Positions 9,135-19,274 of a DNA stretch of 46,083 bases are shown piece by piece (positions within the stretch are counted from its first letter, which is position 1; each line of letters begins with the position of its first letter). Origin of the DNA: Thermoplasmatales archaeon. Its GTDB lineage: Archaea > Thermoplasmatota > Thermoplasmata > Methanomassiliicoccales > Methanomethylophilaceae. A model generated the notes under the pieces. The model searched no databases. It saw only the letters and a list, made by a program, of their open reading frames with translations, and was not told the origin of the DNA. Position numbers and translations under genes: made by a program. The stretch spans positions 1 to 46,083 of the forward strand of contig JAAYKC010000076.1 of the NCBI GenBank assembly GCA_012522645.1. Direction: 5' to 3'.

Positions 9135-9791
9135 TTAATCTTTCCCGAAGGTCTTCCAAAGGGCTATCTCGGATGCCATATCATCCATGCGGAAAAGATA
9201 GCTTCCCGCCGCCAGGACCGTCGCCCCCGCTTCTGCGCACCTTCTTCCCGTTTCCCGGTTGATGCCGCCGTCCACGGAGATCTCCAGTCCCGGGTTGCAT
9301 TCTTCGGCGTATCTGCCGGCCGCCGTGATCTTCGGCAGACCCTCCTCCCGGAAGCTCTGGCCTCCGAATCCGGGCTGCACGGTCATGACCAGCAGCACAT
9401 CAACCTCATCAAGGTACTTCTCCACTGCGGAGAAGGGGGTCCCGGGGTTCAGGGATATGCCGGCCCTCAGGCCCCTGTCCTTTATCGCTTTGATCGCTTC
9501 CCTGATCTCCCCTTCGGCCTCCGTGTGCACCGTGAGTATGTCCGCTCCGGCGTCGGCGAAGGCGTTCACATAACGGACGGGCTTCTCGATCATCAGGTGC
9601 ACGTCGAAGACGATCCTGCTTAGGGGTCTGAGGGCCTTCACCACCAGAGGGCCCACGGTTATGTTCGGTACGAACATCCCGTCCATCACGTCGATGTGGA
9701 TCCAATCCGCTCCTGCGCGCTCCACCCGGAGAAGCTCCTCTCCCAATCTGGAGAAATCAGCTGAGAGCATTGAGGGGGAGACCTTTGTCAT
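9135..9791 (-). CDS. rpe: Ribulose-phosphate 3-epimerase
   Basis: SPSMLSADFSRLGEELLRVERAGADWIHIDVMDGMFVPNITVGP; VQPGFGGQSF; VDGGIN. Confidence 0.93.
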   Translation of the reverse strand: MTKVSPSMLSADFSRLGEELLRVERAGADWIHIDVMDGMFVPNITVGPLVVKALRPLSRIVFDVHLMIEKPVRYVNAFADAGADILTVHTEAEGEIREAIKAIKDRGLRAGISLNPGTPFSAVEKYLDEVDVLLVMTVQPGFGGQSFREEGLPKITAAGRYAEECNPGLEISVDGGINRETGRRCAEAGATVLAAGSYLFRMDDMASEIALWKTFGKD

Positions 9792-9955
9792 GGCTGAGCC
9801 GATTATACTACAGGGATTTAATCTTTGGAGTCCCCGCCCCTCTTTCCCGGGGGATATCCTGTCATCCGCCCTGTGGGTCCCGGCCGCTGCGGAGAACGGT
9901 TGTTGCGCACCATCTTCAGTAAACAATAAATCCGTTCTCCGGGATTGGCTGTATC

Positions 9956-10156
9956 ATGAGCAGAGACTCCGCAGAGCACATATGCGACGTGCAGGGATGC
10001 ACGGACAAGGCCGAGAGATCCATATCCGGGAAGAAGGTGGAGATGACAGATCTCGCCCTCAAGAGCGAGGGCATCAGGCAGGACCACCTTTGCAAGACCC
10101 ATTACAGGGAGTTCAAGAAGGAGACCAAGGGAACGATCCCGGATTACATGGGCTGA
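9956..10156 (+). CDS. Small putative zinc-binding protein
   Basis: 66 aa with CDVQGC and HLCKTHY motifs; tightly linked to RNase Z. Confidence 0.6.
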   Translation: MSRDSAEHICDVQGCTDKAERSISGKKVEMTDLALKSEGIRQDHLCKTHYREFKKETKGTIPDYMG

Positions 10157-11068
10157 GTGATGATCGAGATTCTCTTCCTGGGGACTGCCGCGAGCATGCC
10201 CTCCAGGCACAAATCCCTGCCGTGCGTGGCCGCCAGGCACGGTTCCGACGTCCTCCTGTTCGATTGCGGAGAGGGGACCCAGAGGCAGCTGATGATCTCC
10301 CCTTTATCATTCATGAAGGTGAAGGCGATATTCCTGACGCATCTGCACGGGGACCATATAATCGGCGTTCCGGGGCTGCTGCAGACCATGGGCCTCTCGG
10401 GCAGGAAGGACCCTATATTCATATACGGACCAAGCGGCACCGGGAATTCGGTAAGGATGCTCATGGGCTCCTGCGAAGGGGAGCTGCAGTATCCGGTTGA
10501 GGTCATTGAAGCGGATCCGGGTCTTGTATTCGAAGGCAGGGGCTACAGCGTGAGTGCCGTGGAATCCGATCACGGGACGGCATCACTGGCATATGTGATG
10601 GAGGAGAACGCAGTGCCCGGCAGGATCAACAGGAGCAAGGCTGAGAGCCTGGGTCTGGAACCGAAGGATCTGGCACTCATCAAGAAAGGCATCTCCGTGA
10701 AGGGCGTTGACCCCGGGGAGGTCACAGGCCCGGCCAGACGGGGGGTGAAGATCGTGATAACAGGGGACACACGTCCTCATGACAGGATCAGGGAGGCCGC
10801 CGCCGGAGCGGACATGCTGATACATGAGGCCACATTCATGAACGACAGCGCAGAGCTGGCAGACGCCCATATGCACTCCACGGCCCTGCAGGCCGCCGAG
10901 ATCGCCAGGGGATCGGACGCAGGGATGCTGGTACTGACCCACATAAGCAACCGCTACGAGGATCTCTCCCTGCCTGAGGAGGAGGCGAGATCGGTGTTCC
11001 CCAATACCGTCGCCGCCAGGGACATGGACATGTATCAGGTGTCGATTTCCGGCATCAGATCAGTTTGA
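10157..11068 (+). CDS. rnz: Ribonuclease Z
   Basis: FLGTAASMPS...LLFDCGEGTQRQL...FLTHLHGDHIIGVPGLLQTM. Confidence 0.95.
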   Translation: MMIEILFLGTAASMPSRHKSLPCVAARHGSDVLLFDCGEGTQRQLMISPLSFMKVKAIFLTHLHGDHIIGVPGLLQTMGLSGRKDPIFIYGPSGTGNSVRMLMGSCEGELQYPVEVIEADPGLVFEGRGYSVSAVESDHGTASLAYVMEENAVPGRINRSKAESLGLEPKDLALIKKGISVKGVDPGEVTGPARRGVKIVITGDTRPHDRIREAAAGADMLIHEATFMNDSAELADAHMHSTALQAAEIARGSDAGMLVLTHISNRYEDLSLPEEEARSVFPNTVAARDMDMYQVSISGIRSV

Positions 11069-11618
11069 GCATATCGGCGTTGGTTATTATCCCCACCACA
11101 GACCCCTTCCTGGAGACCAGGATGGCATCGCAGGCGCTTATCATGGCCGTTATCGTCGCCAGCGGCGTGGTCTCCGAGATGAGAGGATACGGATCGGACA
11201 TGACCTTGGATATAGTCATGCCCGACAGCTCGTCCATCGTCATCCCCTGCCTCAGAAGGCTCAGGATCGATTTCTCTGAGATGCTGCCGACAGGCAGCTC
11301 CCCGTTAAGGACCGGGACCTGGGAGAATCCCGTGGATTTCATAAGATCGGAAGCGGCCTTGACATGCTCCCCGAACTGGATGGACACCACGCCTTTGGAT
11401 GCGATCTCGGCAGCCGTCAGTCCCTTCCCGTCATCCTCCTTTATCGTCTCCATCGTATCGAAGAGCCTGACCACGGTCTCGTATCCTGCGGATATGGTGC
11501 CCTTCTCTATCTTGGCGATAGTGCTCTGGCTTATGCCGGATGCAGCGGCCAGTTGGGTCTGTGTCAGATCGAGGGACTTCCTCATCTTCCTTATGTCAGA
11601 TGTCGGAGGGAATCTCAT
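11055..11618 (-). CDS. XRE-type HTH regulator with CBS domain pair
   Basis: MRKSLDLTQTQLAAASGISQSTIAKIEKGTISAGYETVVRLF HTH, then two CBS-like repeats; start chosen at MRFPPTSD. Confidence 0.85.
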   Translation of the reverse strand: MRFPPTSDIRKMRKSLDLTQTQLAAASGISQSTIAKIEKGTISAGYETVVRLFDTMETIKEDDGKGLTAAEIASKGVVSIQFGEHVKAASDLMKSTGFSQVPVLNGELPVGSISEKSILSLLRQGMTMDELSGMTISKVMSDPYPLISETTPLATITAMISACDAILVSRKGSVVGIITNADMLKLI

Positions 11619-11633
11619 GTTACAGGACATCGT

Positions 11634-11654
11634 AAAATTCCTATAAGAATATTT
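11634..11654. promoter_or_regulatory. Dyad AAAATTC-CTATAA-GAATATTT overlapping the TATA box of the HTH-CBS gene
   Basis: 7 of 8 arm positions symmetric; overlies CTTATAG on -, about 26 nt from the ATG at 11618. Confidence 0.5.
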
Positions 11655-11720
11655 GTCACACGCTCCTTTATTTACTGGTATAATCTGCATTCACTAATTA
11701 CCTCTGGAGGGTCGAACAAG

Positions 11721-12938
11721 ATGAGCAAGAACATTTACGTAGAGGGCATAAACGAGGTGCCCACGCCTAAAGGCAGGATAGAACTGGTCGAAAGGAAAGG
11801 TATCGGGCACCCGGACAGCGTCGCAGATGCTCTGGCAGAGGAGGTCTCCAGGGCCCTGTGCGGTATGTACAAGAAGGAATTCGGGAAGATACTGCACCAC
11901 AACACCGATGAGACGCAGATAGTGGCAGGGATGTCCGCGCCCGGATTCGGCGGCGGGAACATCATCACCCCGGCGTACATACTCCTGGTGGGACGTGCCA
12001 CCACCTTCATATCCGAGGAGAAGGACATCAGGGAGCTCCCCTGTGCGTCCACTGCCCTGAAGGCCGCGAGAAAGTACATGAAGAAGACATTCCCCAACGT
12101 CGACATGGACTCGGACGTCATAATCGACACGAAGCTCGGTCAGGGGTCCGACGACCTCATGGGCGTCTACACAACATCAAAATTCCTCGCCAACGACACA
12201 TCCTTCGGAGTGGGCTACGCTCCCTTCTCCATAACGGACAGGGTCGTTTACGACACCGAGAAGTACATCAACGGCAAGCTCAAGGACAGCCTCAAGGAAG
12301 CGGGTCAGGACGTCAAGGTCATGGCATCCAGGGTCGACAAGGACATCACCCTCACAGTTGCATGCGCCATGGTGGACAAGTACATCGATGATGCGGATCA
12401 CTATAAATCGGCCATAGAGCAGCTCACCGACAATGTCTACCAGAACGCTCTGGACATCATCGACGGCGAGGACGTGACGCTGAAGCTGGAGGTCAACACC
12501 GCCGACGATTACGACCGCGGAGTCTACTACCTCACATGCACCGGTCTCTCCCAGGAGATGGGAGACGACGGATCGGTGGGAAGGGGCAACAGGGCCAACG
12601 GGCTCATCACACCATACAGGCCCATGTCCATGGAGGCCACCTCCGGTAAGAACCCGGTCACCCACATAGGGAAGATCTACAACGTGATGTCCATACTCAT
12701 GGCAGAGGAGATAGCGAAGAAGGTCAGCTCCGATGTGGAGGTGCGCGTCAGGATACTGTCCCAGATAGGGAAGCCTGTGAGCGAGCCTCTGAACTGCAGC
12801 GTGCAGCTCGTTACGAACGTCAAGGAGCCCAAGATGAAATCCTGGGAATCCGAGGCGAACGGCATAGCGAATGAGTGGCTCAGCAACGTTGACAGGATAA
12901 CAGACCTTATAACTTCAGGAAAGATATCTACATTCTGA
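11721..12938 (+). CDS. mat: Archaeal-type S-adenosylmethionine synthetase
   Basis: [47 protein letters not shown]...; SD CTGGAGGGTC upstream. Confidence 0.95.
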   Translation: MSKNIYVEGINEVPTPKGRIELVERKGIGHPDSVADALAEEVSRALCGMYKKEFGKILHHNTDETQIVAGMSAPGFGGGNIITPAYILLVGRATTFISEEKDIRELPCASTALKAARKYMKKTFPNVDMDSDVIIDTKLGQGSDDLMGVYTTSKFLANDTSFGVGYAPFSITDRVVYDTEKYINGKLKDSLKEAGQDVKVMASRVDKDITLTVACAMVDKYIDDADHYKSAIEQLTDNVYQNALDIIDGEDVTLKLEVNTADDYDRGVYYLTCTGLSQEMGDDGSVGRGNRANGLITPYRPMSMEATSGKNPVTHIGKIYNVMSILMAEEIAKKVSSDVEVRVRILSQIGKPVSEPLNCSVQLVTNVKEPKMKSWESEANGIANEWLSNVDRITDLITSGKISTF

Positions 12939-12942
12939 TAGG

Positions 12943-13524
12943 ATGAAGATAATTAACATGCCTGATTACGGTCCGATGTTCCGCTTCAATGATGCGGATG
13001 TCTACTGGGCGCTGCATGTCCTCTCCGACGGGAAGAGGATGGGCAGGAAGCGTCTGGCAGAGGCATTGGGCATAGGGGAGGGAAGCGTGCGCAGGATCGT
13101 GGACACTCTCCGGGATTGGGAGATGATCTCCGTCCACCAGACGGGCATCACCATAACCCGTTCCGGTCTGGGGTTCCTTGCGGAGCTTCCGGTGAAGGTG
13201 CTCGATATCAGCCTGGGGGACTCCGTGGTAGGGGACTGTCAGCAGTCGATCCTGGTCTACGGGGTGGGCAGCAAGATAGAGAACGGGATGCAGCAGAGGG
13301 ACGTCGGCATAAGGGTCGGCGCTCTCGGCTGCACGACCGTCGTCATGAGGGACGAGGTCCTCATGATACCTCCTGACTGGAATCTTGACGAGGAGCGCCC
13401 CGATATAGCGGAGAAGATACGGAAGACCGACATGGGCCCCAACGATGCCATCATCGTGGGCAGCGCCCAGGACAGTCATACGGCCGTCAACGCCGCACTC
13501 ATGGCGGCATTCCAGCTGTTCTGA
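12943..13524 (+). CDS. HTH domain protein with DUF4443-like C-terminus
   Basis: wHTH-like N-terminus (GRKRLAEALGIGEGSVRRIVDTLRDWEMISV) and an archaeal-type conserved C-terminal domain. Confidence 0.65.
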   Translation: MKIINMPDYGPMFRFNDADVYWALHVLSDGKRMGRKRLAEALGIGEGSVRRIVDTLRDWEMISVHQTGITITRSGLGFLAELPVKVLDISLGDSVVGDCQQSILVYGVGSKIENGMQQRDVGIRVGALGCTTVVMRDEVLMIPPDWNLDEERPDIAEKIRKTDMGPNDAIIVGSAQDSHTAVNAALMAAFQLF

Positions 13525-13525
13525 T

Positions 13526-14482
13526 ATGAATCACCTCCTCGGGTACACGATATACGGCAGCACCGCTGATATACCGGGCACCGGCACGGCCGCAGAGAGG
13601 CTGAGGTCCGCAGGTGCTGACGGGATAGAGCTGCTCACAGGATACCAGAGCGTGCCGGAGGACATGGTGCCGGTCACCAGGGCGGTCCATCTCCCGTATG
13701 CCACTGACTGGTACGGCGTATGGTCAGGCAGGATAACCGTCGGGGAGGACGTACCGGATGATACGGTGCGCCACACGTTCTACGGAAGGTCCCGGCAGGA
13801 GATATGCGATACCATACAGGAATGCATATCCGCCGCCTCTCGGCTGGAACCGGATTACGCCGTATTCCATGCGGGCAACGCCAATACGGACGATCTGCTG
13901 ATCAGGGAGCAGTCCGACAGCGATGAGGATGTGCTCAGAGCACTGGCCGAGGCCGTGAATGACGCCGTCTCCCGCATGGGAGGGGAACCCCCGGTGAGGA
14001 TACTGTTCGAGAACCTGTGGTGGCCCGGCCTCAGGCTGACCGGCGGATCGGGATACCGCATCCTGGAGAGGGAACTGGAATTCGAGAATTGGGGGCTGTG
14101 CCTGGACACGGGCCATCTGCTCGTGTCCCTGGGCGGGGTGGACACGGAGGATGAGGCGATAGACCTTCTGCTGAGGACCGCGGATTCCTACCCTGACGAC
14201 CTGACTGACAGGATAGATGCGATGCATCTCCACCTCAACACATCAGCGGAGTTCATGAGATCCCAACGCAACGGCGGCGATGTCCCCGATAAAAGGGAGG
14301 ACAGGATGCTCGCCGCTTACGACCGCATCTACGGTTCGGACAGTCATGATCCGTTCACGTCCGCGAGGGTCCGGGAACTGGTGGAGGCGATCGATCCCCG
14401 GACGATAACGCACGAGATGAAGACGCAGGATCCGTGCAGGATGATGTCGGACTTCCTGTGCCAGAGATCATTATTTCCCTGA
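13526..14482 (+). CDS. TIM-barrel protein, xylose isomerase / AP endonuclease family 2-like
   Basis: ILFENLWWPG..., LCLDTGHLLVSLGG, DAMHLHLN motifs. Confidence 0.7.
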   Translation: MNHLLGYTIYGSTADIPGTGTAAERLRSAGADGIELLTGYQSVPEDMVPVTRAVHLPYATDWYGVWSGRITVGEDVPDDTVRHTFYGRSRQEICDTIQECISAASRLEPDYAVFHAGNANTDDLLIREQSDSDEDVLRALAEAVNDAVSRMGGEPPVRILFENLWWPGLRLTGGSGYRILERELEFENWGLCLDTGHLLVSLGGVDTEDEAIDLLLRTADSYPDDLTDRIDAMHLHLNTSAEFMRSQRNGGDVPDKREDRMLAAYDRIYGSDSHDPFTSARVRELVEAIDPRTITHEMKTQDPCRMMSDFLCQRSLFP

Positions 14483-14710
14483 GGCTTAAGGAGAGGTCAT
14501 CTCCCCGGGCGATCATTCGCAATAACGCGATCCTCTGCGAGAAACAGGACCCATTCCGAACTTTTATTTTGACGGAGGAGAGGGATCAGCGGTGTCCCGG
14601 CGTATGTTCATTCGCCGCCGCGGATCCGGCAGTTCTCCGGAACATACCCATTCCTCTGACATTATGTTTATATCCGCCTAATGTCTGATGAGGCGCAGGA
14701 GGATGGATGC

Positions 14711-14926
14711 ATGAACAGCAAGATAGAGGACGGGATAGTCCTTCTTCTGATGATCATACTGGGAGTGATCCTGGTACTGGCTCTTACCCTTCTGGTGGTC
14801 TTCGTCCTGGCTACGGCCTCGGACCTGATAACCGGAGGGGCAGAGGTGATCAACGCGGCGGCGCTTCTCATGAGCGCCATGGTCGTCTCTGTGACGGTGT
14901 ACGTGGTCGTGAAGAAGAGACAGTGA
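14711..14926 (+). CDS. Small two-TM membrane protein
   Basis: SD AGGAGG at about 14698 precedes ATG 14711; TATA-like TTTATAT near 14668 makes the upstream ATG at 14681 unlikely. Confidence 0.65.
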   Translation: MNSKIEDGIVLLLMIILGVILVLALTLLVVFVLATASDLITGGAEVINAAALLMSAMVVSVTVYVVVKKRQ

Positions 14927-14949
14927 TTACGAAACGCCTTAACCAAACC

Positions 14950-15381
14950 TCATATGACCTTTTCCAGCGCCGATATGACGTCGAGGCAAAGGGACGGACA
15001 GAACTCGGTATAGACGTTATTCCTGTGCGCCGCGAGGTCATCCTCCTCTTTCCTTATATCCAGGCCCATCAGCTCCGGGCAGGAGATCCCTCTGTTGTGC
15101 TTCTTCCTGAGCTCTGCCATGAACTGCTCCTTCTTGATGAGGGCAAGCCCCTTGGAGGCGAAGTCCGGCTTGTCATTCCCGTACTTCAGGCCTATCACGA
15201 CATAAGCGGCCAGGACCGCACCGCAGGCGCTCCCTTCCAGCAAGCCCATCCCCAGGCAGGATACCGACCTCATGAGATCACCGAAGCTGTCCGTCTCTAT
15301 CCTGTCCCTTAGTGCGAATATCACACACTGAGCGCAGTCATAGCCCTCTTCGTACAACCTGTTGATGTATGCGATATCCAT
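14950..15381 (-). CDS. C_GCAxxG_C_C family putative redox protein
   Basis: EEGYDCAQCVIFAL...GLLEGSACGAVLAAYVVIGLKYG...; start at MDIAYINRLY. Confidence 0.75.
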   Translation of the reverse strand: MDIAYINRLYEEGYDCAQCVIFALRDRIETDSFGDLMRSVSCLGMGLLEGSACGAVLAAYVVIGLKYGNDKPDFASKGLALIKKEQFMAELRKKHNRGISCPELMGLDIRKEEDDLAAHRNNVYTEFCPSLCLDVISALEKVI

Positions 15382-15558
15382 GCTGTATGAATCGGCAGAG
15401 CGTGTAAATACTTCTTCGCTTCCGGTCCGCCGGCGTGCAGACGGGGACCCTTCCGGAGACGTCCAGACAGGAAACGGCATGCCGCGGCCGTCCGCCTGAC
15501 TGCCCCTGACGAATCATATTTATAATAGGTCATTATTGGACACTCCAGAGGAATAGGA

Positions 15559-15708
15559 ATGGCACGCTTCAAAGAGGCAGAGAGCAGACTTCTCGATAAA
15601 TCGGTTTGTATGAGCTGCTACGCCACGAACCCAAAGAACGCCAGCAGGTGCCGCAAATGCGGATACAGCAACCTTAGACCCAAGGCGAGGGAAAGCAGGA
15701 AGCAGTGA
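15559..15708 (+). CDS. rpl40e: Ribosomal protein L40e (missed by the ORF track because it is short)
   Basis: [49 protein letters not shown], zinc-ribbon L40e. Confidence 0.95.
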   Translation: MARFKEAESRLLDKSVCMSCYATNPKNASRCRKCGYSNLRPKARESRKQ

Positions 15709-15727
15709 GCTGACCTATTTCCTGCTT
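15693..15727 (+). terminator. Stem AAGCAGGAA/TTCCTGCTT overlapping the L40e stop codon
   Basis: 9-bp perfect inverted repeat followed by CACACTTTG. Confidence 0.35.
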
Positions 15728-15812
15728 CACACTTTGTAAGGTCCGCGGCACGGCTAAGCGGTTTAATACTCTTAATGCGTGACGGGACTCATACATCCTG
15801 GGGACAGATAGG

Positions 15813-16697
15813 ATGAAGGTTCTGGTCATTGACGATAACGAGGCGATTCAGGAGATAATCGCTGAGATATTGAGTGTGGACGGCTATGCTACAGAGATAG
15901 CAGGGTCCATCGAGGAGGCGCGTTCCAAGCTGACCTCGTTCATCCCCGATGCGATACTTCTGGATTCCGTGGTCAACGGAGAGAGCTCCCTGCCCTTCCT
16001 GGATGAGTTGGACCCCAAGTCTGAGGTGAAGGTCCTGATCCTTACGAGCGGGAAGGAGATCCTGCCCAAGGACTCGCCTCTGGTATACGGGCATATCCAG
16101 AAGCCGTTCAAGAGCACGGACATCATCGACAACGTCCGCGGCATGACGTTGGGCGAGGCAGCCGCCGCCAGGAAGAAGAAGATCAAGTTCAGGCTGTTCG
16201 GGAACAGGAAGCCGGAATCCGAGGATGTCCGCGAGACGGAGATCAATTTCGGGAGATCATATATCGTTTTCGAGAATGAACCGTCATTGGTATACGCGAT
16301 GGCGCACACGCTGCAGTCCAGGGACTGCGATGTGATGGTGATCACCTCCGAAGGCGTGAAGTACGTCAATGACAAGATAGGCGGGGATACCATGAGGATC
16401 CTGGGGATGTCCCCCAGACTGAAGGCCGGTTACGTTGAGATGTCAAAGCTGGGGACGCTCATGGCCAATGCGGTGGAGTTCATGGATCAGAACGCAAAAC
16501 CGGTGGTGGTATTCGACAATCTTCAGCCTCTCATAGAGGCCAACAGCCTTAACGGGGTGCTGACCATGATATACCAGCTGATAAACGGGGACTCGAAGAA
16601 GACCTCATCCATAATAATATCAGCACCGGAATCCAGTTTCACAGACAAGGATAAGGACCTGCTGCTGAGGAATATGGAGATTTACAAGGAAACCTGA
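15813..16697 (+). CDS. Response-regulator receiver domain fused to a DUF835-like domain
   Basis: Receiver residues VLVIDDNEA, LLDSVV, QKPF; C-terminal SYIVFENEPSLVYAM...PVVVFDNLQPLI. Confidence 0.8.
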   Translation: MKVLVIDDNEAIQEIIAEILSVDGYATEIAGSIEEARSKLTSFIPDAILLDSVVNGESSLPFLDELDPKSEVKVLILTSGKEILPKDSPLVYGHIQKPFKSTDIIDNVRGMTLGEAAAARKKKIKFRLFGNRKPESEDVRETEINFGRSYIVFENEPSLVYAMAHTLQSRDCDVMVITSEGVKYVNDKIGGDTMRILGMSPRLKAGYVEMSKLGTLMANAVEFMDQNAKPVVVFDNLQPLIEANSLNGVLTMIYQLINGDSKKTSSIIISAPESSFTDKDKDLLLRNMEIYKET

Positions 16698-16707
16698 GTG
16701 TGATATC

Positions 16708-17970
16708 GTGAAGATCGAGAAGGTATGGGTGAGAGAGGTGTTGGATTCCAGGGGCAATCCCACCGTAGAGGCTGAGGTGACCGTCAGGGGCCACAGGATA
16801 ACCGCAATAGCGCCGTCAGGGGCCTCCACGGGCACCTGGGAGGCGCATGAGATGAGGGACGGCGGCAGCAGGTACGGCGGGAAAGGCGTCCTGAACGCCG
16901 TGTCCAACGTACGCGGCGAGATAGCGTCCCGCCTGACCGGCATGGACGTATCCGATCAGGAATCCGTTGACAGGGCCATGATAGAGCTCGACGGCACGCC
17001 CAACAAGAGCAGGCTCGGGGCCAACGCCATCATAGCAGTATCCCTTGCCGTCGCAAGGGCGGGTGCGGCCGCTGAGATGAGGCCTCTTTACAGGCACATA
17101 GGCAGGGACGGCAGGACGCTCCCGGTGCCCATGCTGAACATAATCAACGGCGGGATGCATGCGGGCAGCGATCTGAAGATACAGGAGTTCATGATCATAC
17201 CTGCGGGAGCCAAGAGCTTCTCCGAGTGCCTCCGCATGTCCTCGGAGGTCTACATGGCCCTGAAGTCCATACTCGCCGAGAGATACGGATCATCCTCCGT
17301 CAACCTGGGGGACGAAGGCGGCTTCGCTCCGCCCTTCAGTACGTCCGCAGAGGCCATGGGAGTCATATCCGATGCGATATCCGGTGCGGGCTACGTTCCG
17401 GGGAAGGACGTGTTCATGTCGCTCGATGCGGCGTCAAGCGAGTTCTTCAAGGACGGCGTTTATGAGATAGACGGTCTGAAGCTCTCCCCGGGAGAGCTCG
17501 CCGATCACTACGTCGGCATGACCAGGGATTTCCCCCTCATAAGTCTGGAGGACCCCTTCTTCGAGGATGATTATGAGACGACCGCGGCCCTGACGAAGAG
17601 GATAGGTTCCAAGGTCCAGATCGTCGGAGATGATCTCTTCGTGACCAACACGGAGCGTCTCAGCAAAGGGATATCCATGGGATCCGCCAACTCCCTCCTC
17701 CTGAAAGTGAACCAGATAGGCACGGTCACGGAGGCGGGTGCGGCCGCGGACATGAGCTTCAGGAACGGGTACTCCGTGGTGGTGTCGCACCGCTCCGGCG
17801 AATCCGAGGATTCGAGCATAGCGGACCTTTCCGTCGGGTGGGGGACCGGGCAGATAAAGACCGGGGCCCCTGCAAGGGGAGAGCGCACCGCGAAATACAA
17901 CAGGCTTCTGAGGATCGAGGAGGAATTGGGCTCTGAAGCAGTATTCAAGGGAATAAAGGCGTTCAGATGA
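16708..17970 (+). CDS. eno: Enolase
   Basis: VREVLDSRGNPTVEAEV, GASTG, LKVNQIGTVTEA, VVSHRSGESED. Confidence 0.97.
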   Translation: MKIEKVWVREVLDSRGNPTVEAEVTVRGHRITAIAPSGASTGTWEAHEMRDGGSRYGGKGVLNAVSNVRGEIASRLTGMDVSDQESVDRAMIELDGTPNKSRLGANAIIAVSLAVARAGAAAEMRPLYRHIGRDGRTLPVPMLNIINGGMHAGSDLKIQEFMIIPAGAKSFSECLRMSSEVYMALKSILAERYGSSSVNLGDEGGFAPPFSTSAEAMGVISDAISGAGYVPGKDVFMSLDAASSEFFKDGVYEIDGLKLSPGELADHYVGMTRDFPLISLEDPFFEDDYETTAALTKRIGSKVQIVGDDLFVTNTERLSKGISMGSANSLLLKVNQIGTVTEAGAAADMSFRNGYSVVVSHRSGESEDSSIADLSVGWGTGQIKTGAPARGERTAKYNRLLRIEEELGSEAVFKGIKAFR

Positions 17971-19160
17971 CCGGAGGGAGACTGTTCTCGGCCTCGGAGG
18001 AGGAGATCCGCAGAGGATACACCACCGACGTTTACTTCGGCAGGACCAAGAGGATCCTGGAGGCCCGCGGCAACGGGGGCACGGAGGTATGGGCCGAGGT
18101 CACGGGCAGTTCCCTTCCCAGGGACTGGGACTGGGCCGTGTATTGCGGTCTCGAGGAGGTCCTCAGGCTTGCCGAGGGATATCCCATCGACATGTACTCG
18201 GTCCCGGAGGGCACGGTCTTCCGCGTCAGATCCTCCAACAGCGTGAGGATCCCCCTGATGAACATACACGGGGTGTACTCCGGGTTCGGCGTCATCGAGA
18301 CGCCTCTCCTGGGCATGCTGTGCCAGCCCTCCGGTGTCGCCACATGCGCCGCCAGGACCAAGATGGCGGCGGGCGGGAAATCGGTGACGGCATTCGGCAA
18401 CCGCAGGATGCATCCGTCCATATCCGGGGTCCTGGACCGCTCCGCCTTCATCGGAGGATGCGATGCCGTCTCGTCCAGGATGGGGGGCGACATCACGGAG
18501 ACGGAGCCTCTGGGCACAACGCCCCACGCACTGATGCTGGTCATGGGGAGCAACGAAGCGGCCTTCAGGTCCTTCGATGAGATAATAGAGCCAGAGGTTC
18601 CCCGCATAATGCTTATCGACACCTTCTCCGACGAGAGGACGGGAGCGATGGATGCATGCAGGTCCGTGAAGGACCTGACCGGCGTAAGGCTCGATACCCC
18701 CGGATCCAGGAGAGGGAACTTCAAGGAGATAATCGACGAGGTCCGCTGGGAACTGGATATCAACGGCTACGGGAACGTGGGGATAATGGTGTCCGGAGGG
18801 CTTGATGAGGAATCCGTGGCGGCCCTTTCCGGCACATGCGTGACGGGATTCGGTGTTGGCACATCGATAAGCAACGCGCCCACGCTGGACCTGTCCATGG
18901 ATATCGTGGAGAGGAAAGGCGAGCCCGTGTCCAAGAGGGGCAAGTTCGGGGGCCGTAAGTACGCATACCGCTGTCCCGACTGCCTGTGCATGGATGCAGC
19001 TCTCTCGCCAAGTGTCAGCATAGTCTGCGCCTGCGGATGCGAGATGGACATGATCGAGGAGAAGGTCCTGGAGAACGGGAAGAGGATATCGAAGCCCCGC
19101 AGTGCCAAGGAAATACGTAAGAATGTGCTTGAGCAATTAGAGATCATATCAGAGCTCTGA
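17967..19160 (+). CDS. pncB: Nicotinate phosphoribosyltransferase with Cys-rich C-terminal extension
   Basis: YTTDVYFGRTKRILEA...; GVGTSISNAPTLDLSMDIVERKGEPVSKRGKFGG; C-terminal YRCPDCLC...CACGCE; ATGA overlap with eno. Confidence 0.85.
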   Translation: MTGGRLFSASEEEIRRGYTTDVYFGRTKRILEARGNGGTEVWAEVTGSSLPRDWDWAVYCGLEEVLRLAEGYPIDMYSVPEGTVFRVRSSNSVRIPLMNIHGVYSGFGVIETPLLGMLCQPSGVATCAARTKMAAGGKSVTAFGNRRMHPSISGVLDRSAFIGGCDAVSSRMGGDITETEPLGTTPHALMLVMGSNEAAFRSFDEIIEPEVPRIMLIDTFSDERTGAMDACRSVKDLTGVRLDTPGSRRGNFKEIIDEVRWELDINGYGNVGIMVSGGLDEESVAALSGTCVTGFGVGTSISNAPTLDLSMDIVERKGEPVSKRGKFGGRKYAYRCPDCLCMDAALSPSVSIVCACGCEMDMIEEKVLENGKRISKPRSAKEIRKNVLEQLEIISEL

Positions 19161-19274
19161 CTCATCTGAATCAAGACAGCCCCGATCCTGAATTCATACC
19201 CCTTTGTTTCCACTGGAGAATTTAATCAATGTTAAGTTAACACCCTTTTAAACGGGTATTGCTGGCCACTGTTG

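Noticed and set aside
17571-19136. 521-aa minus-strand ORF
   Set aside because: Antisense to eno and pncB, both clearly real.
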